This document shows positions 25,926-38,385 of a DNA stretch of 64,000 nt, in pieces; positions within the stretch are counted from its first letter, which is position 1, and each line of letters starts with the position of its first letter. The notes beneath the pieces were generated by a model that was not told where the DNA came from, did no database searches, and saw only the letters and a program-made list of their open reading frames with translations. The stretch is from Enterobacter huaxiensis. GTDB lineage: Bacteria > Pseudomonadota > Gammaproteobacteria > Enterobacterales > Enterobacteriaceae. Location of the stretch: assembly GCF_003594935.2 (NCBI RefSeq), contig NZ_CP043342.1, positions 2,666,001 to 2,730,000 on the forward strand. Reading direction: 5' to 3'. The translations under genes were made by a program, and so were the position numbers.

Positions 25926-27452
25926 ATGAGTATGTCATCCATACCTTCGCATTCCCCATCCGGTAAGCTCTATGGCTGGGTTGAAAGGATCGGCAACAAA
26001 GTGCCGCACCCTTTCCTGCTTTTTATCTATTTGATTGTGATTTTGATGGTCGCCACCGCCGTGCTGTCTGCCTTCGACGTGAGCGTGCGCAGCCCCGCCG
26101 ACGGCAGCCTGGTGGCGGTGAAAAACCTGCTCAGCGTTGAGGGCCTGCACTGGTTTTTACCGAACGTGATTAAAAACTTCAGCGGCTTCGCCCCGCTGGG
26201 GGCCATTCTGGCGCTGGTGCTGGGGGCCGGGCTGGCTGAACGCGTTGGCCTGCTGCCCGCGCTGATGGTGAAGATGGCCTCCCACGTGAGCGCGCGTTAC
26301 GCCAGCTATATGGTGCTGTTTATCGCCTTCTTTAGCCACATCTCGTCCGATGCCGCGCTGGTGATCATGCCGCCGATGGGGGCGTTGATTTTTCTCGCCG
26401 TCGGGCGCCATCCCGTGGCGGGACTGCTGTCCGCCATTGCCGGCGTGGGCTGTGGCTTCACCGCGAACCTGCTGATTGTGACGACGGATGTTCTGCTTTC
26501 CGGCATCAGCACCGAGGCGGCAAAAACCATCGACGCCGCGATGCACGTCAGCGTGATCGACAACTGGTATTTTATGGCCAGCTCGGTGGTTGTGCTAACG
26601 ATTGTCGGCGGCCTGATCACCGATAAGATCGTCGAACCGCGCCTGGGTGAATGGGAAGGCCGCAGCGATGAACAGCTGGAGACGCTGAGTAAAGAACAGC
26701 GTTTTGGTCTGCGCGTTGCCGGGATCGTTTCGCTGGCCTTTATTGCCGCGGTGGCGCTGATGGTGGTGCCGGAAAACGGCGTGCTGCGCGATCCGGTGAA
26801 ACATACCGTTCTGCCCTCGCCGTTTATTCAGGGCATTGTGCCGCTGATTATCCTCTTCTTCTTTGTCGTTTCGCTCGCGTACGGCATCGCCACGGGCAAA
26901 ATCCGCCGCCAGGGCGATCTGCCGCAGCTGATGATCGAACCGATGAAAGAGATGGCCGGGTTTATCGTGATGGTGTTCCCGCTGGCGCAGTTCGTCGCCA
27001 TGTTTAACTGGAGCAACATGGGCAAGTTTATGGCCGTGGGCCTGACCGATGCGCTGGAGGCAGCGGGATTAAGCGGCGTGCCGGCGTTTGTCGGGCTGGC
27101 GCTGCTGTCTTCCCTGCTGTGCATGTTTATTGCCAGCGGATCGGCTATCTGGTCGATTCTGGCACCGATATTTGTGCCGATGTTTATGATGCTTGGGTTC
27201 CATCCGGCGTTTGCCCAAATCCTGTTCCGCGTGGCCGACTCGTCGGTGATCCCGCTGGCGCCCGTCTCCCCGTTCGTTCCGCTGTTTTTAGGCTTTCTGC
27301 AGCGCTACAGGCCAGACGCCAAACTGGGTACCTACTATTCGCTGGTCCTGCCCTATCCGCTTATCTTTTTAGGGGTATGGTTGCTCATGCTGGTGGCATG
27401 GTATCTTGTCGGTCTGCCGATTGGGCCGGGGATTTACCCGAGGCTGAATTAA
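25926..27452 (+). CDS. abgT: p-Aminobenzoyl-glutamate transporter AbgT
   Basis: A 508-residue inner-membrane transporter, full length for AbgT. About ten or more hydrophobic segments are present, with family sequences LPNVIKNFSGFAPLGAILAL, FFSHISSDAALVIMPPMGAL and ASGSAIWSILAPIFVPMFM. It imports p-aminobenzoyl-glutamate using an ion gradient, for cleavage by AbgAB. The start at 25926 (MSMSSIPS) matches E. coli and has GAGGAA upstream; an earlier in-frame ATG overlaps abgB. Confidence 0.97.
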   Translation: MSMSSIPSHSPSGKLYGWVERIGNKVPHPFLLFIYLIVILMVATAVLSAFDVSVRSPADGSLVAVKNLLSVEGLHWFLPNVIKNFSGFAPLGAILALVLGAGLAERVGLLPALMVKMASHVSARYASYMVLFIAFFSHISSDAALVIMPPMGALIFLAVGRHPVAGLLSAIAGVGCGFTANLLIVTTDVLLSGISTEAAKTIDAAMHVSVIDNWYFMASSVVVLTIVGGLITDKIVEPRLGEWEGRSDEQLETLSKEQRFGLRVAGIVSLAFIAAVALMVVPENGVLRDPVKHTVLPSPFIQGIVPLIILFFFVVSLAYGIATGKIRRQGDLPQLMIEPMKEMAGFIVMVFPLAQFVAMFNWSNMGKFMAVGLTDALEAAGLSGVPAFVGLALLSSLLCMFIASGSAIWSILAPIFVPMFMMLGFHPAFAQILFRVADSSVIPLAPVSPFVPLFLGFLQRYRPDAKLGTYYSLVLPYPLIFLGVWLLMLVAWYLVGLPIGPGIYPRLN

Positions 27453-27461
27453 GGACTGAGG

Positions 27462-27977
27462 ATGCTGAGATTACTCGAAGATAAAATTACAACGCCGCTT
27501 GGGCCACTGTGGGTTATCGCGGATGAGCAGTACAACCTGCGCGCCGTTGAGTGGGAAGAGCACAGCGACCGCATGGAAGAGCTGCTCACTATCCACTATC
27601 GCGCACAGGGGTTTGAACGCGTCAGCGCCACGAATCCGGGCGGACTGAGCGATAAACTGGCGGCCTACTTCGAAGGCGATCTCAGCATTATTAATGACCT
27701 GCCAACCGCCACGGCGGGAACGCCGTTCCAGCGTGAGGTTTGGCAGGCGTTGCGCAGCATTCCCTGCGGCCACGTGATGCACTACGGCCAGCTTGCAGAA
27801 CAGCTTGGCCGCGCCGGTGCGGCGCGCGCGGTAGGTGCCGCAAACGGGTCAAATCCCGTCAGCATTGTCGTTCCATGCCATCGCGTTATAGGACGTAACG
27901 GCACCATGACCGGGTATGCCGGTGGGGTGACGCGCAAGGAGTGGTTACTGCGCCACGAAGGCTATCTCCTGCTCTAA
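27462..27977 (+). CDS. ogt: O6-methylguanine-DNA methyltransferase Ogt
   Basis: A 171-residue suicide alkyltransferase. The acceptor Cys lies in [11 protein letters not shown], preceded by [30 protein letters not shown], the DNA-binding and Arg-finger region. It removes methyl and larger alkyl groups from guanine O6 and thymine O4. It begins 9 bp after abgT, as in E. coli where the genes are also neighbours, and is probably co-transcribed with it and also expressed on its own. Confidence 0.96.
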   Translation: MLRLLEDKITTPLGPLWVIADEQYNLRAVEWEEHSDRMEELLTIHYRAQGFERVSATNPGGLSDKLAAYFEGDLSIINDLPTATAGTPFQREVWQALRSIPCGHVMHYGQLAEQLGRAGAARAVGAANGSNPVSIVVPCHRVIGRNGTMTGYAGGVTRKEWLLRHEGYLLL

Positions 27978-28053
27978 ATCCCAGGCTTTTAGTGCTTAAT
28001 TTTCTACCGGTTAGGCTAAAAATCCATATTCAAGCTGTGGAATTTCAAGAAGA

Positions 28054-28072
28054 TGGCGACATGATGTCGCCA
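28054..28072 (+). other. Hairpin between ogt and fnr
   Basis: TGGCGACA at 28054-28061 pairs with TGTCGCCA at 28065-28072 around a 3-base loop. It lies 76 bp downstream of ogt and upstream of the fnr promoter. It has no T-run, so its role as an ogt transcript end is uncertain. Confidence 0.4.
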
Positions 28073-28127
28073 CTTGTCTCTAATGGTCGTATGCCAGGCT
28101 TACGAACTTGCCAAAAAGATGTTAAAA

Positions 28128-28141
28128 TTGACCAATATCAA
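28128..28141. promoter_or_regulatory. FNR-binding site in the fnr promoter (autoregulation)
   Basis: TTGACCAATATCAA matches the FNR pattern TTGAT-N4-ATCAA with one change. It lies 20-33 bp upstream of the fnr start codon, near the transcription start, as in E. coli, where FNR represses its own gene under anaerobiosis. Confidence 0.88.
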
Positions 28142-28160
28142 TTAAGGCTTGAGCAGACCT

Positions 28161-28913
28161 ATGATCCCGGAAAAGCGAATTATACGACGCATTCAGTCTG
28201 GCGGTTGTGCAATCCATTGTCAGGATTGCAGCATTAGCCAGCTCTGTATCCCGTTCACGCTGAACGAGCATGAACTCGATCAGCTTGATAATATCATCGA
28301 GCGTAAAAAGCCTATTCAGAAAGGACAGACGCTGTTTAAAGCGGGAGACGAACTGAAGTCGCTCTATGCTATCCGTTCTGGCACCATCAAAAGCTACACC
28401 ATCACCGAACAGGGCGATGAGCAGATCACCGGCTTCCATCTGGCAGGCGATCTCGTGGGCTTTGATGCCATCGGTACGGGCCACCACCCGAGCTTTGCTC
28501 AGGCGCTGGAAACCTCAATGGTCTGCGAAATTCCGTTCGAAACGCTGGACGACCTGTCCGGGAAGATGCCAAACCTGCGCCAGCAGATGATGCGTCTGAT
28601 GAGCGGTGAGATCAAAGGCGATCAGGACATGATCCTGCTGCTGTCCAAGAAGAATGCAGAAGAGCGCCTGGCCGCATTTATTTATAACCTCTCCCGCCGT
28701 TTCGCGGAGCGTGGTTTCTCCCCGCGTGAGTTCCGTCTGACCATGACGCGCGGCGATATCGGTAACTATCTGGGCCTGACCGTTGAGACCATCAGCCGTC
28801 TGCTGGGGCGTTTCCAGAAAAGCGGCATGCTGGCGGTGAAAGGGAAATATATCACCATCGAAAACGGTGAGGCGCTGGCGGTGCTTGCCGGACACGCCCG
28901 CAACGTTGCATAA
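28161..28913 (+). CDS. fnr: Anaerobic transcriptional regulator FNR
   Basis: A 250-residue CRP/FNR-family protein almost identical to E. coli FNR. The N-terminal cysteine cluster [16 protein letters not shown] plus the later Cys in SMVCEIP hold the oxygen-labile 4Fe-4S cluster. The dimer helix and the helix-turn-helix [16 protein letters not shown] follow. It is the global switch to anaerobic metabolism. The ATG at 28161 (MIPEKR) matches E. coli; an in-frame TTG four codons earlier is not needed. Confidence 0.98.
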   Translation: MIPEKRIIRRIQSGGCAIHCQDCSISQLCIPFTLNEHELDQLDNIIERKKPIQKGQTLFKAGDELKSLYAIRSGTIKSYTITEQGDEQITGFHLAGDLVGFDAIGTGHHPSFAQALETSMVCEIPFETLDDLSGKMPNLRQQMMRLMSGEIKGDQDMILLLSKKNAEERLAAFIYNLSRRFAERGFSPREFRLTMTRGDIGNYLGLTVETISRLLGRFQKSGMLAVKGKYITIENGEALAVLAGHARNVA

Positions 28914-28930
28914 AACCTGCGTATTACCGA

Positions 28931-28969
28931 TGCCAGATCGATAAATTTTAGTTATTTATTGATCTGGCA
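28931..28969 (+). other. Long hairpin between fnr and uspE
   Basis: TGCCAGATC at 28931-28939 pairs with GATCTGGCA at 28961-28969, extended inward by ATAAAT/ATTTAT after one mismatch. The stem follows the fnr stop by 17 bp. The sequence after it is A-rich rather than T-rich, so it may stabilise the fnr mRNA end rather than act as a classic terminator. Confidence 0.5.
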
Positions 28970-29051
28970 AAAACTTCCCCCCTGTTTCATTCAACATATA
29001 TAGGTTACTCTTTTACTTACAGACTGTGGTGACAGTAGTAAGGAGACCTGT

Positions 29052-30002
29052 ATGGCAAAGTATCAAAACATGCTGGTGGCTATCGATCCTAATCAGGACG
29101 ATCAGCCAGCATTACGACGTGCTGTGTATTTACATCAACGGATTGGTGGCAAAATCAAAGCGTTTTTGCCGATCTATGACTTCTCGTATGAGATGACCAC
29201 CCTTCTGTCGCCTGACGAGCGTACCGCAATGCGTCAGGGAGTGATCGGCCAGCGCACTGCGTGGATCCGCGAACAGGCAAAATTTTACCTGGAAGCCGGC
29301 ATTCCAATCGATATTAAAGTGGTCTGGCACAATCGTCCTTTTGAAGCCATTATTCAGGAAGTTATCGCCGGTGGGCACGATCTGCTGTTGAAAATGGCGC
29401 ACCAGCACGACAAGCTGGAGTCGGTGATCTTCACCCCTACCGACTGGCATCTTCTGCGTAAATGTCCGTGTCCGGTATGGATGGTGAAAGACCAGCCGTG
29501 GCCGGAAGGCGGCAAGGCCGTCGTGGCGGTGAACCTGGCGAGTGAAGAGGATTATCACAATTCTCTGAACGAAAAGCTGGTGAAAGAGACGCTGCACCTC
29601 GCTGAGCAGGTAAACCATACGGAAGTACACCTGGTTGGCGCCTATCCCGTAACCCCGATCAATATTGCCATCGAACTGCCGGAATTTGACCCGAGCGTTT
29701 ATAACGACGCCATCCGCGGTCAGCACCTGCTGGCGATGAAGGCCCTGCGCCAGAAATTCAGCATCGATGAGAAAATGACCCACGTTGAAAAAGGGCTGCC
29801 TGAAGAGGTGATCCCGGATTTGGCCGAACATCTGCAGGCCGGGATTGTGGTACTGGGCACCATTGGGCGCACCGGTATTTCTGCCGCGTTCCTGGGAAAT
29901 ACTGCCGAACAGGTGATTGATCATCTGCGCTGTGACCTGCTGGTCATCAAGCCGGATGAATACCAGACGCCGGTTGAGCTGGACGATCCGGAAGACGATT
30001 AA
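29052..30002 (+). CDS. uspE: Universal stress protein UspE
   Basis: A 316-residue tandem universal stress protein, two Usp domains in one chain as in E. coli UspE. Each half begins with a variant of the domain core: [20 protein letters not shown] and [22 protein letters not shown]. The second ends with [25 protein letters not shown], the nucleotide-binding style motif. It acts in stress, motility and adhesion control. AGGAG precedes the ATG. Confidence 0.96.
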   Translation: MAKYQNMLVAIDPNQDDQPALRRAVYLHQRIGGKIKAFLPIYDFSYEMTTLLSPDERTAMRQGVIGQRTAWIREQAKFYLEAGIPIDIKVVWHNRPFEAIIQEVIAGGHDLLLKMAHQHDKLESVIFTPTDWHLLRKCPCPVWMVKDQPWPEGGKAVVAVNLASEEDYHNSLNEKLVKETLHLAEQVNHTEVHLVGAYPVTPINIAIELPEFDPSVYNDAIRGQHLLAMKALRQKFSIDEKMTHVEKGLPEEVIPDLAEHLQAGIVVLGTIGRTGISAAFLGNTAEQVIDHLRCDLLVIKPDEYQTPVELDDPEDD

Positions 30003-30010
30003 CCCCCAAC

Positions 30011-30078
30011 GCCCGGCGGCGCAGGCTTGCCGGGCCTACAAAATCGTAGGCCGGGTAAGCGTCAGCGCCACCCGGCAA
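30011..30078. repeat. BIME (paired REP elements) between uspE and pntB
   Basis: Two inverted REP-like units (GCCCGGCGGC...GCCGGGCCTAC and GTAGGCCGGGTAAGCGTCAGCGCCACCCGGC) lie in the convergent gap. These palindromic units recur at 43357, 48119 and 53312. They can stabilise mRNA 3' ends and bind gyrase or IHF. Confidence 0.85.
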
Positions 30079-30080
30079 TA

Positions 30081-30108
30081 AAAAAACCGCCGGATTCGGC
30101 GGTTTTTT
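30081..30108. terminator. Bidirectional intrinsic terminator of uspE and pntB
   Basis: AAAAAACCGCCG and CGGCGGTTTTTT flank a 4-base loop, giving a T-run on both strands. It sits 14 bp from the pntB stop codon and follows the uspE transcript through the BIME. Confidence 0.93.
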
Positions 30109-30122
30109 CGTTTCAACGCAAC

Positions 30123-31514
<1,392 letters not shown>

Positions 31515-31521
31515 CTACCCC

Positions 31522-33586
<2,065 letters not shown>

Positions 33587-34531
33587 ATGAAGCTTAAGAA
33601 CACACTCCTGGCGTCCGCACTTCTTTCCGCGACCGCCCTGTCTGCGAATGCCGCGACAGAATTAACGCCGGAGCAAGCGGCAGGGTTAAAACCTTTTGAC
33701 CATACGGTCATTGTGGGTCGTTATAACTCCATTGGCGATGCCGTTACCGCGGCATCAAAAGCCGCCGATAAAAACGGCGCTGCCTCGTTTTATGTTGTTG
33801 ACCAGTCCGATCAGGGCAACAGCGGCAACCAGCGCGTCACCATTGCGCTGTATAAAGACAATGCACCTAAGGCTGACGCGCCGAAAAACCGCGTGATTAA
33901 CGGCGTGATTGAATTGCCAAAAGATCAGGCGGTTGAGCTGGAACCTTACGACACCGTGACCGTGCAGGGCTTCTACCGCAGCCAGCCTGAAGTTAACGAT
34001 GCCATCACCAAAGCCGCGAAAGAGAAAGGGGCTTACTCCTTCTTTATCGTGCGCCAGGTCGATGCCAACCAGGGCGGCAACCAGCGTATTACCGCGTTTA
34101 TCTATAAAGAAGATGCGAAAAAACGCGTTCTGCAGAGCCCTGATGCTATCCCGGCGGATTCCGAAGCGGGTCGTGCAGCGATAGCGAAAGGCGGTGAAGA
34201 AGCGAAGAAAGTTGAAATTCCGGGCGTGGCGACCACTGCTGCACCAAGCGCAGAGGTCGGCCGTTTCTTCGAAACGCAGTCTACCAAAGGTGGCCGTTAC
34301 ACCGTGACGCTGCCGGACGGTACCAAAATTGAAGAGCTGAACAAAACCACTGCTGCGCAGATGGTGCCGTTCGATAGCGTCAAATTTACCGGCAACTACG
34401 GCAACATGACGGAAGTCTCTTACCAGGTCGCCAAACGTGCGGCGAAGAAAGGGGCTAAGTATTACCACATCACCCGCCAGTGGCAGGAACGTGGTAACAA
34501 CGTGACCATCAGCGCCGACCTGTACAAGTAA
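33587..34531 (+). CDS. ydgH: Periplasmic YdgH/DUF1471 protein with three repeats
   Basis: A 314-residue exported protein. A signal peptide (KNTLLASALLSATALSANA) leads to three YdgH/BhsA/McbA-type domains. The first two begin with variants of LKPFDHTVIVGRYNSIGDAV and LEPYDTVTVQGFYRSQPEVNDAI, each followed by a KGAYSFFIVRQ-like strand; the third ends ISADLYK. It matches E. coli YdgH in length and in position next to pntAB. Function is only partly known, with links to envelope stress and biofilm. The start at 33587 (MKLKNT) has GAAGGA upstream; an in-frame start at 33557 would add residues before the signal peptide. Confidence 0.93.
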   Translation: MKLKNTLLASALLSATALSANAATELTPEQAAGLKPFDHTVIVGRYNSIGDAVTAASKAADKNGAASFYVVDQSDQGNSGNQRVTIALYKDNAPKADAPKNRVINGVIELPKDQAVELEPYDTVTVQGFYRSQPEVNDAITKAAKEKGAYSFFIVRQVDANQGGNQRITAFIYKEDAKKRVLQSPDAIPADSEAGRAAIAKGGEEAKKVEIPGVATTAAPSAEVGRFFETQSTKGGRYTVTLPDGTKIEELNKTTAAQMVPFDSVKFTGNYGNMTEVSYQVAKRAAKKGAKYYHITRQWQERGNNVTISADLYK

Positions 34532-34544
34532 CAAAACAGTTTGT

Positions 34545-34571
34545 AAAAGGCGGCGCAATGCCGCCTTTTTT
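34545..34571 (+). terminator. Intrinsic terminator of ydgH
   Basis: AAAAGGCGGC at 34545-34554 pairs with GCCGCCTTTT from 34560, with loop GCAAT and a total of six T at the 3' side. It follows the ydgH stop by 13 bp. Confidence 0.93.
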
Positions 34572-34716
34572 GTTACTTTTTTTCTAATTTCTGCCACACA
34601 TCATTGCATGCTTTCCTTACACTCCGTAAAATCCCGCGCCTTAGTGTGATCCACCATTTTTATGCGCCGTAGCGAAATAATTATTCTGGATTTGGACCTT
34701 TCATAACAGGAAGCCA

Positions 34717-36099
34717 ATGGAAAAGAAACTTGGCCTGAGTGCTTTAACTGCACTTGTTTTGAGCTCAATGCTGGGCGCGGGCGTATTCAGTTTGCCGCAG
34801 AATATGGCGGCAGTCGCAAGCCCTGCTGCATTGCTGATTGGCTGGGGCATTACCGGGGCCGGAATACTGCTGCTGGCGTTCGCCATGCTGCTGTTGACCC
34901 GCATTCGCCCGGATCTAGACGGCGGAATATTCACCTATGCCCGTGAAGGCTTCGGGGAGTTAATCGGCTTCTGCTCGGCGTGGGGCTACTGGCTGTGCGC
35001 GGTGATCGCCAATGTCTCTTATCTGGTGATCGTCTTCTCTGCGCTCAGTTTCTTTACCGATACGCCTGAACTGCGCCTCTTTGGTGACGGCAACACCTGG
35101 CAGTCCATCATCGGTGCCTCCGTGCTGCTGTGGTTTGTGCACTGGCTGGTCCTGCGCGGCGTGCAAACCGCCGCCAGTATTAACCTCGTGGCGACGCTGG
35201 CTAAACTGGTTCCCCTTGGCCTGTTTGTCGTGCTGGCGTTTATCGCCTTCCGCCTCGACGTATTTACGCTCGATTTCACCGGCCTCGCGCTGGGCGTTCC
35301 CGTCTGGGAGCAGGTAAAAAATACCATGCTGATCACCCTTTGGGTGTTCATCGGCGTAGAAGGCGCCGTTGTGGTTTCGGCGCGCGCGCGCAACAAGCGC
35401 GACGTTGGCCGCGCTACGCTGCTGGCCGTGCTGGCGGCACTGGGTGTTTACCTGCTGGTGACGCTGCTGTCGCTGGGCGTGGTTGCGCGCCCTGAACTGG
35501 CGGAAATGCGTAACCCGTCGATGGCCGGGCTGATGGTAAAAATGCTCGGCCCCTGGGGGGATGTGGTTATCGCTGCGGGGCTGATCGTATCCGTCTGTGG
35601 CGCTTACCTGAGCTGGACAATAATGGCCGCTGAGGTGCCGTTCCTGGCCGCCACGCACAAAGCCTTCCCGCGCCTTTTTGCCCGTCAGAACAAAAATAAT
35701 GCGCCGTCCGCGTCACTGTGGCTCACCAACATCAGCGTACAGGTGTGCCTGGTGCTGATCTGGCTCACAGGTTCGGACTATAACACCCTGCTGACCATCG
35801 CCTCCGAAATGATTCTGGTACCCTATTTCCTGGTGGGTGCGTATTTGTTAAAGCTCGCAACCCGTCCGGCGCACTATGCTGTAGGGGTTGGGGCCTGTAT
35901 TTACGGCCTGTGGTTGTTGTATGCTTCCGGGCCTATGCACCTGCTGCTGTCGGTGGTGCTGTATGCTCCGGGCCTGCTGGTGTTTATCTATGCCCGCCGC
36001 ACGCATCAGCTGGACAACGCGCTAAAGCGCCGTGAGATGGTATTAATTGGGTTGCTTTTAGTGGCCGCCGTGCCGGCAACGTGGATGTTAATGGGGTAG
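34717..36099 (+). CDS. ydgI: APC-superfamily amino-acid transporter YdgI (arginine/ornithine antiporter type)
   Basis: A 460-residue inner-membrane transporter with about twelve helices. The N-terminus carries GLSALTALVLSSMLGAGVFSLP, the basic amino-acid antiporter signature around the substrate site, and FIGVEGAVVVSARARNKRDVG is typical of ArcD-like proteins. It matches E. coli YdgI in length and position. Specificity for arginine and ornithine is by homology. CAGGAAG precedes the ATG. Confidence 0.93.
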   Translation: MEKKLGLSALTALVLSSMLGAGVFSLPQNMAAVASPAALLIGWGITGAGILLLAFAMLLLTRIRPDLDGGIFTYAREGFGELIGFCSAWGYWLCAVIANVSYLVIVFSALSFFTDTPELRLFGDGNTWQSIIGASVLLWFVHWLVLRGVQTAASINLVATLAKLVPLGLFVVLAFIAFRLDVFTLDFTGLALGVPVWEQVKNTMLITLWVFIGVEGAVVVSARARNKRDVGRATLLAVLAALGVYLLVTLLSLGVVARPELAEMRNPSMAGLMVKMLGPWGDVVIAAGLIVSVCGAYLSWTIMAAEVPFLAATHKAFPRLFARQNKNNAPSASLWLTNISVQVCLVLIWLTGSDYNTLLTIASEMILVPYFLVGAYLLKLATRPAHYAVGVGACIYGLWLLYASGPMHLLLSVVLYAPGLLVFIYARRTHQLDNALKRREMVLIGLLLVAAVPATWMLMG

Positions 36100-36138
36100 C
36101 ACCGCCTGTCCCATTGTTGAACTGAAAAGGAAAATACG

Positions 36139-36861
36139 ATGGGACACGCACAGCTTCGACCAATACTGATTACGGGCGCAGGCCGCCGCATCGGCCTTGC
36201 CCTCGCCCATCACTTTCTTAACCTTCACCAGCCCGTCATCGTCAGCTACCGTAACGATTACCCCTCCATTGAGGGGCTGAAAAAAGCCGGAGCGGTGTGT
36301 ATTCAGGCAGATTTCTCAACCGATGACGGTATTCTCGCCTTCGCGGACAAGGTGAAGAACACCACCCCGGCGCTGCGCGCCATCATCCACAATGCCAGCG
36401 CCTGGCAGGCAGAAACGCCGGACACGTCGCTCAGCGACACGCTCTCCTGCATGATGCAGATCCACGTTAATGCCCCCTACCTGCTAAACCATGCTCTGCA
36501 GGATCTGCTGCGCGGCCACGGCCATGCCGCAGGCGATATTATTCACTTCACCGATTACGTGGTGGAGCGCGGGAGCGATAAGCATATCGCCTACGCCGCG
36601 AGCAAAGCGGCGCTGGATAATATGACGCGCTCGTTTGCCCGCAAGCTGGCACCGGAAGTCAAAGTGAACGCCATCGCCCCGGCGATGATTTTGTTTAACG
36701 AGGGCGATGACGCCGAATACCGCCAAAAGGCATTGAATAAATCACTGATGAAAATCGCGCCTGGCGAAAAAGAGGTGATCGACCTGATCGATTACCTGTT
36801 GACGAGCTGTTACGTCACCGGCAGAACTTTCGCGGTGGACGGCGGACGCCCGCTGCGCTAG
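36139..36861 (+). CDS. folM: Dihydromonapterin reductase FolM
   Basis: A 240-residue SDR. It starts PILITGAGRRIGLALAHHFL (nucleotide-binding TGxxRxIG), has HNASAW, and a catalytic Tyr and Lys in HIAYAASKAALDNM. FolM reduces dihydromonapterin, and with low efficiency dihydrofolate, with NADPH. It matches E. coli FolM (YdgB). It ends in GGRPLR, and its last bases overlap the ydgC stop codon by 4 bp on the opposite strand. Confidence 0.94.
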   Translation: MGHAQLRPILITGAGRRIGLALAHHFLNLHQPVIVSYRNDYPSIEGLKKAGAVCIQADFSTDDGILAFADKVKNTTPALRAIIHNASAWQAETPDTSLSDTLSCMMQIHVNAPYLLNHALQDLLRGHGHAAGDIIHFTDYVVERGSDKHIAYAASKAALDNMTRSFARKLAPEVKVNAIAPAMILFNEGDDAEYRQKALNKSLMKIAPGEKEVIDLIDYLLTSCYVTGRTFAVDGGRPLR

Positions 36862-37193
36862 TGAAACCGGCTCCAGAAGAAGATCAGTACCCATGCGCTG
36901 AGGCTCCAGCAGACCACCGCCCCGCCCAGCGCCAGGGGAAGACGCAGGAACCCGGTGAAATACCACAGCGACAGCAGGTAGAGGAAATAGGGAATGATGG
37001 ACCACATGCCAAACACAATCGTTGTGCGCAACGCTTCGGTACCGCGTTCAGAAGCCACAATGTAGTGTGCAATCAGCGCAAACGTCGGGAAGAGTGGAAT
37101 CAGCCCGGCAATGTAGTAATTTTTCGTTTTCGCCAGTATCCCAATCAACAGCACCACCAGCGCTCCCAGCGCGGCTTTAATCACCAGCCCCAT
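36858..37193 (-). CDS. ydgC: Inner-membrane GlpM-family protein YdgC
   Basis: A 111-residue hydrophobic protein with four predicted membrane segments, the same length as E. coli YdgC. The stretch LAKTKNYYIAGLIPLFPTFALIAHYIVASERG is strongly conserved. It belongs to the GlpM family, whose role is poorly known. The start at 37193 (MGLVIKAALG) has AGGAAA upstream; an in-frame start at 37214 is less likely. It is divergent from rstA across about 130 bp, so both may respond to the same control region, including a candidate PhoP box. Confidence 0.9.
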   Translation of the reverse strand: MGLVIKAALGALVVLLIGILAKTKNYYIAGLIPLFPTFALIAHYIVASERGTEALRTTIVFGMWSIIPYFLYLLSLWYFTGFLRLPLALGGAVVCWSLSAWVLIFFWSRFH

Positions 37194-37259
37194 GTGTTTT
37201 CCTATAACAATCAAGTAACAATATGCAGCAGAATAACGGAACTGACGTTAATTGAGAAA

Positions 37260-37276
37260 GATTAATGGAAGGTTAA
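37260..37276 (+). promoter_or_regulatory. Candidate PhoP box upstream of rstA
   Basis: GATTAA-N5-GGTTAA is a direct repeat with an 11-bp period and nine of twelve matches to GGTTTA-N5-GGTTTA. It lies 46 bp upstream of the rstA start. PhoP activation of rstA is known in E. coli and Salmonella. The match is moderate. Confidence 0.5.
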
Positions 37277-37321
37277 GGTTGTGCGGTGTATGTTGGCTTT
37301 TTTCGCGATAACAGACGTTGT

Positions 37322-38038
37322 ATGAATAAGATTGTTTATGTAGAGGATGAACCCGAAGTGGGGCAACTGATCGCCGCTTATCTGGGTAAACATGATATGG
37401 ACGTCATTGTTGAACCTCGCGGCGACCGCGCCGAGGAGGTAGTGTCGCGCGAAAACCCCGATTTGGTGCTGCTCGACATCATGCTGCCCGGCAAAGACGG
37501 TATGACGCTATGCCGGGACCTGCGCGCCCAGTGGGATGGACCCATCGTACTGCTGACCTCGCTGGACAGCGATATGAACCATATTTTGTCTCTGGAAATG
37601 GGCGCCAACGACTACATCCTTAAAACCACGCCCCCGGCGGTGCTGCTTGCGCGTCTGCGCCTTCACCTTCGCCAGCGTGCCAGCAGTGAGCGAGAAGCGC
37701 CTGCGCCGTCGCTGATGCCCCATAAGGCGATGCGCTTTGGCACCCTCTCCATCGACCCGGTTAACCGGCAGGTGCTGCTTTCCGGTGAGCTTATCGCGCT
37801 TTCAACGGCGGACTTCGACCTGCTGTGGGAGCTGGCCACCCATGCGGGGCAGATTATGGACCGCGATGCGCTGCTGAAGAACCTGCGCGGCGTAAGCTAT
37901 GACGGAATGGACAGAAGCGTTGACGTAGCGATTTCGCGTCTGCGCAAAAAGCTTCTCGATAGCGCCACCGAGCCATACCGCATTAAAACCGTGCGTAACA
38001 AGGGCTATCTGTTTGCCCCCCATGCCTGGGAAACTTAA
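37322..38038 (+). CDS. rstA: Two-component response regulator RstA
   Basis: A 238-residue OmpR/PhoB-type regulator. The receiver phospho-acceptor is Asp52 (LVLLDIMLPGKDG), with switch residues Thr (LLTSLDSD) and Lys (YILKTTPP). The C-terminal winged helix includes VDVAISRLRKKL and IKTVRNKGYLF. It is nearly the same as E. coli RstA. The start at 37322 (MNKIVYVEDE) is preferred to the in-frame GTG at 37286. Its partner kinase gene rstB starts only 1.5 kb downstream, whereas the two are normally adjacent. Confidence 0.96.
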   Translation: MNKIVYVEDEPEVGQLIAAYLGKHDMDVIVEPRGDRAEEVVSRENPDLVLLDIMLPGKDGMTLCRDLRAQWDGPIVLLTSLDSDMNHILSLEMGANDYILKTTPPAVLLARLRLHLRQRASSEREAPAPSLMPHKAMRFGTLSIDPVNRQVLLSGELIALSTADFDLLWELATHAGQIMDRDALLKNLRGVSYDGMDRSVDVAISRLRKKLLDSATEPYRIKTVRNKGYLFAPHAWET

Positions 38039-38060
38039 TTGCGTAAGGGAGCGCCAGGTT

Positions 38061-38106
38061 CATGAAAAAGCGGCTCGTGCCGCGCAGGCCTCCCGACTTT
38101 TTCATG
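38061..38106 (+). other. Compound hairpin after rstA
   Basis: CATGAAAAAG at 38061-38070 pairs with CTTTTTCATG at 38097-38106, and an inner stem CGGC/GCCG (38071-38082) lies inside. It begins 22 bp after the rstA stop, near the left edge of the extra segment that separates rstA from rstB. It could close off the rstA transcript. The rest of the gap up to 38379 shows no supported gene. Confidence 0.5.
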
Positions 38107-38385
38107 GCCAAATAATAATTTTCCTCTTACCCCCCCGCTTTACGAAATTAAAGCAGGCCTTTTCTTGCTAACACAGCGAAAAGTGCCATACTTAAGCCTG
38201 TATACCTCGCGCCTACCTTCCGAGGCCATGCTCGTAGTCACGTGGTCAAACCGTAACCGTCTCTACAGCCCACCCCCAGTTCTGCTTAATCATCAATGCC
38301 GCAAGGCAGCGACCGGTATGACGTTGCGAAGCGCCAGACGTTCTTCTCACAAAAATCTTGATATGAGGATTTAAGCCCATGACAT

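Noticed and set aside
37286..37321. Upstream GTG start extending rstA by 12 residues
   Set aside because: The extra residues are absent from E. coli RstA, and the ATG at 37322 gives the family start.
38165..38374. 69-codon plus-strand frame in the rstA-rstB insert
   Set aside because: No ribosome site, no family and unlikely composition; treated as non-coding.
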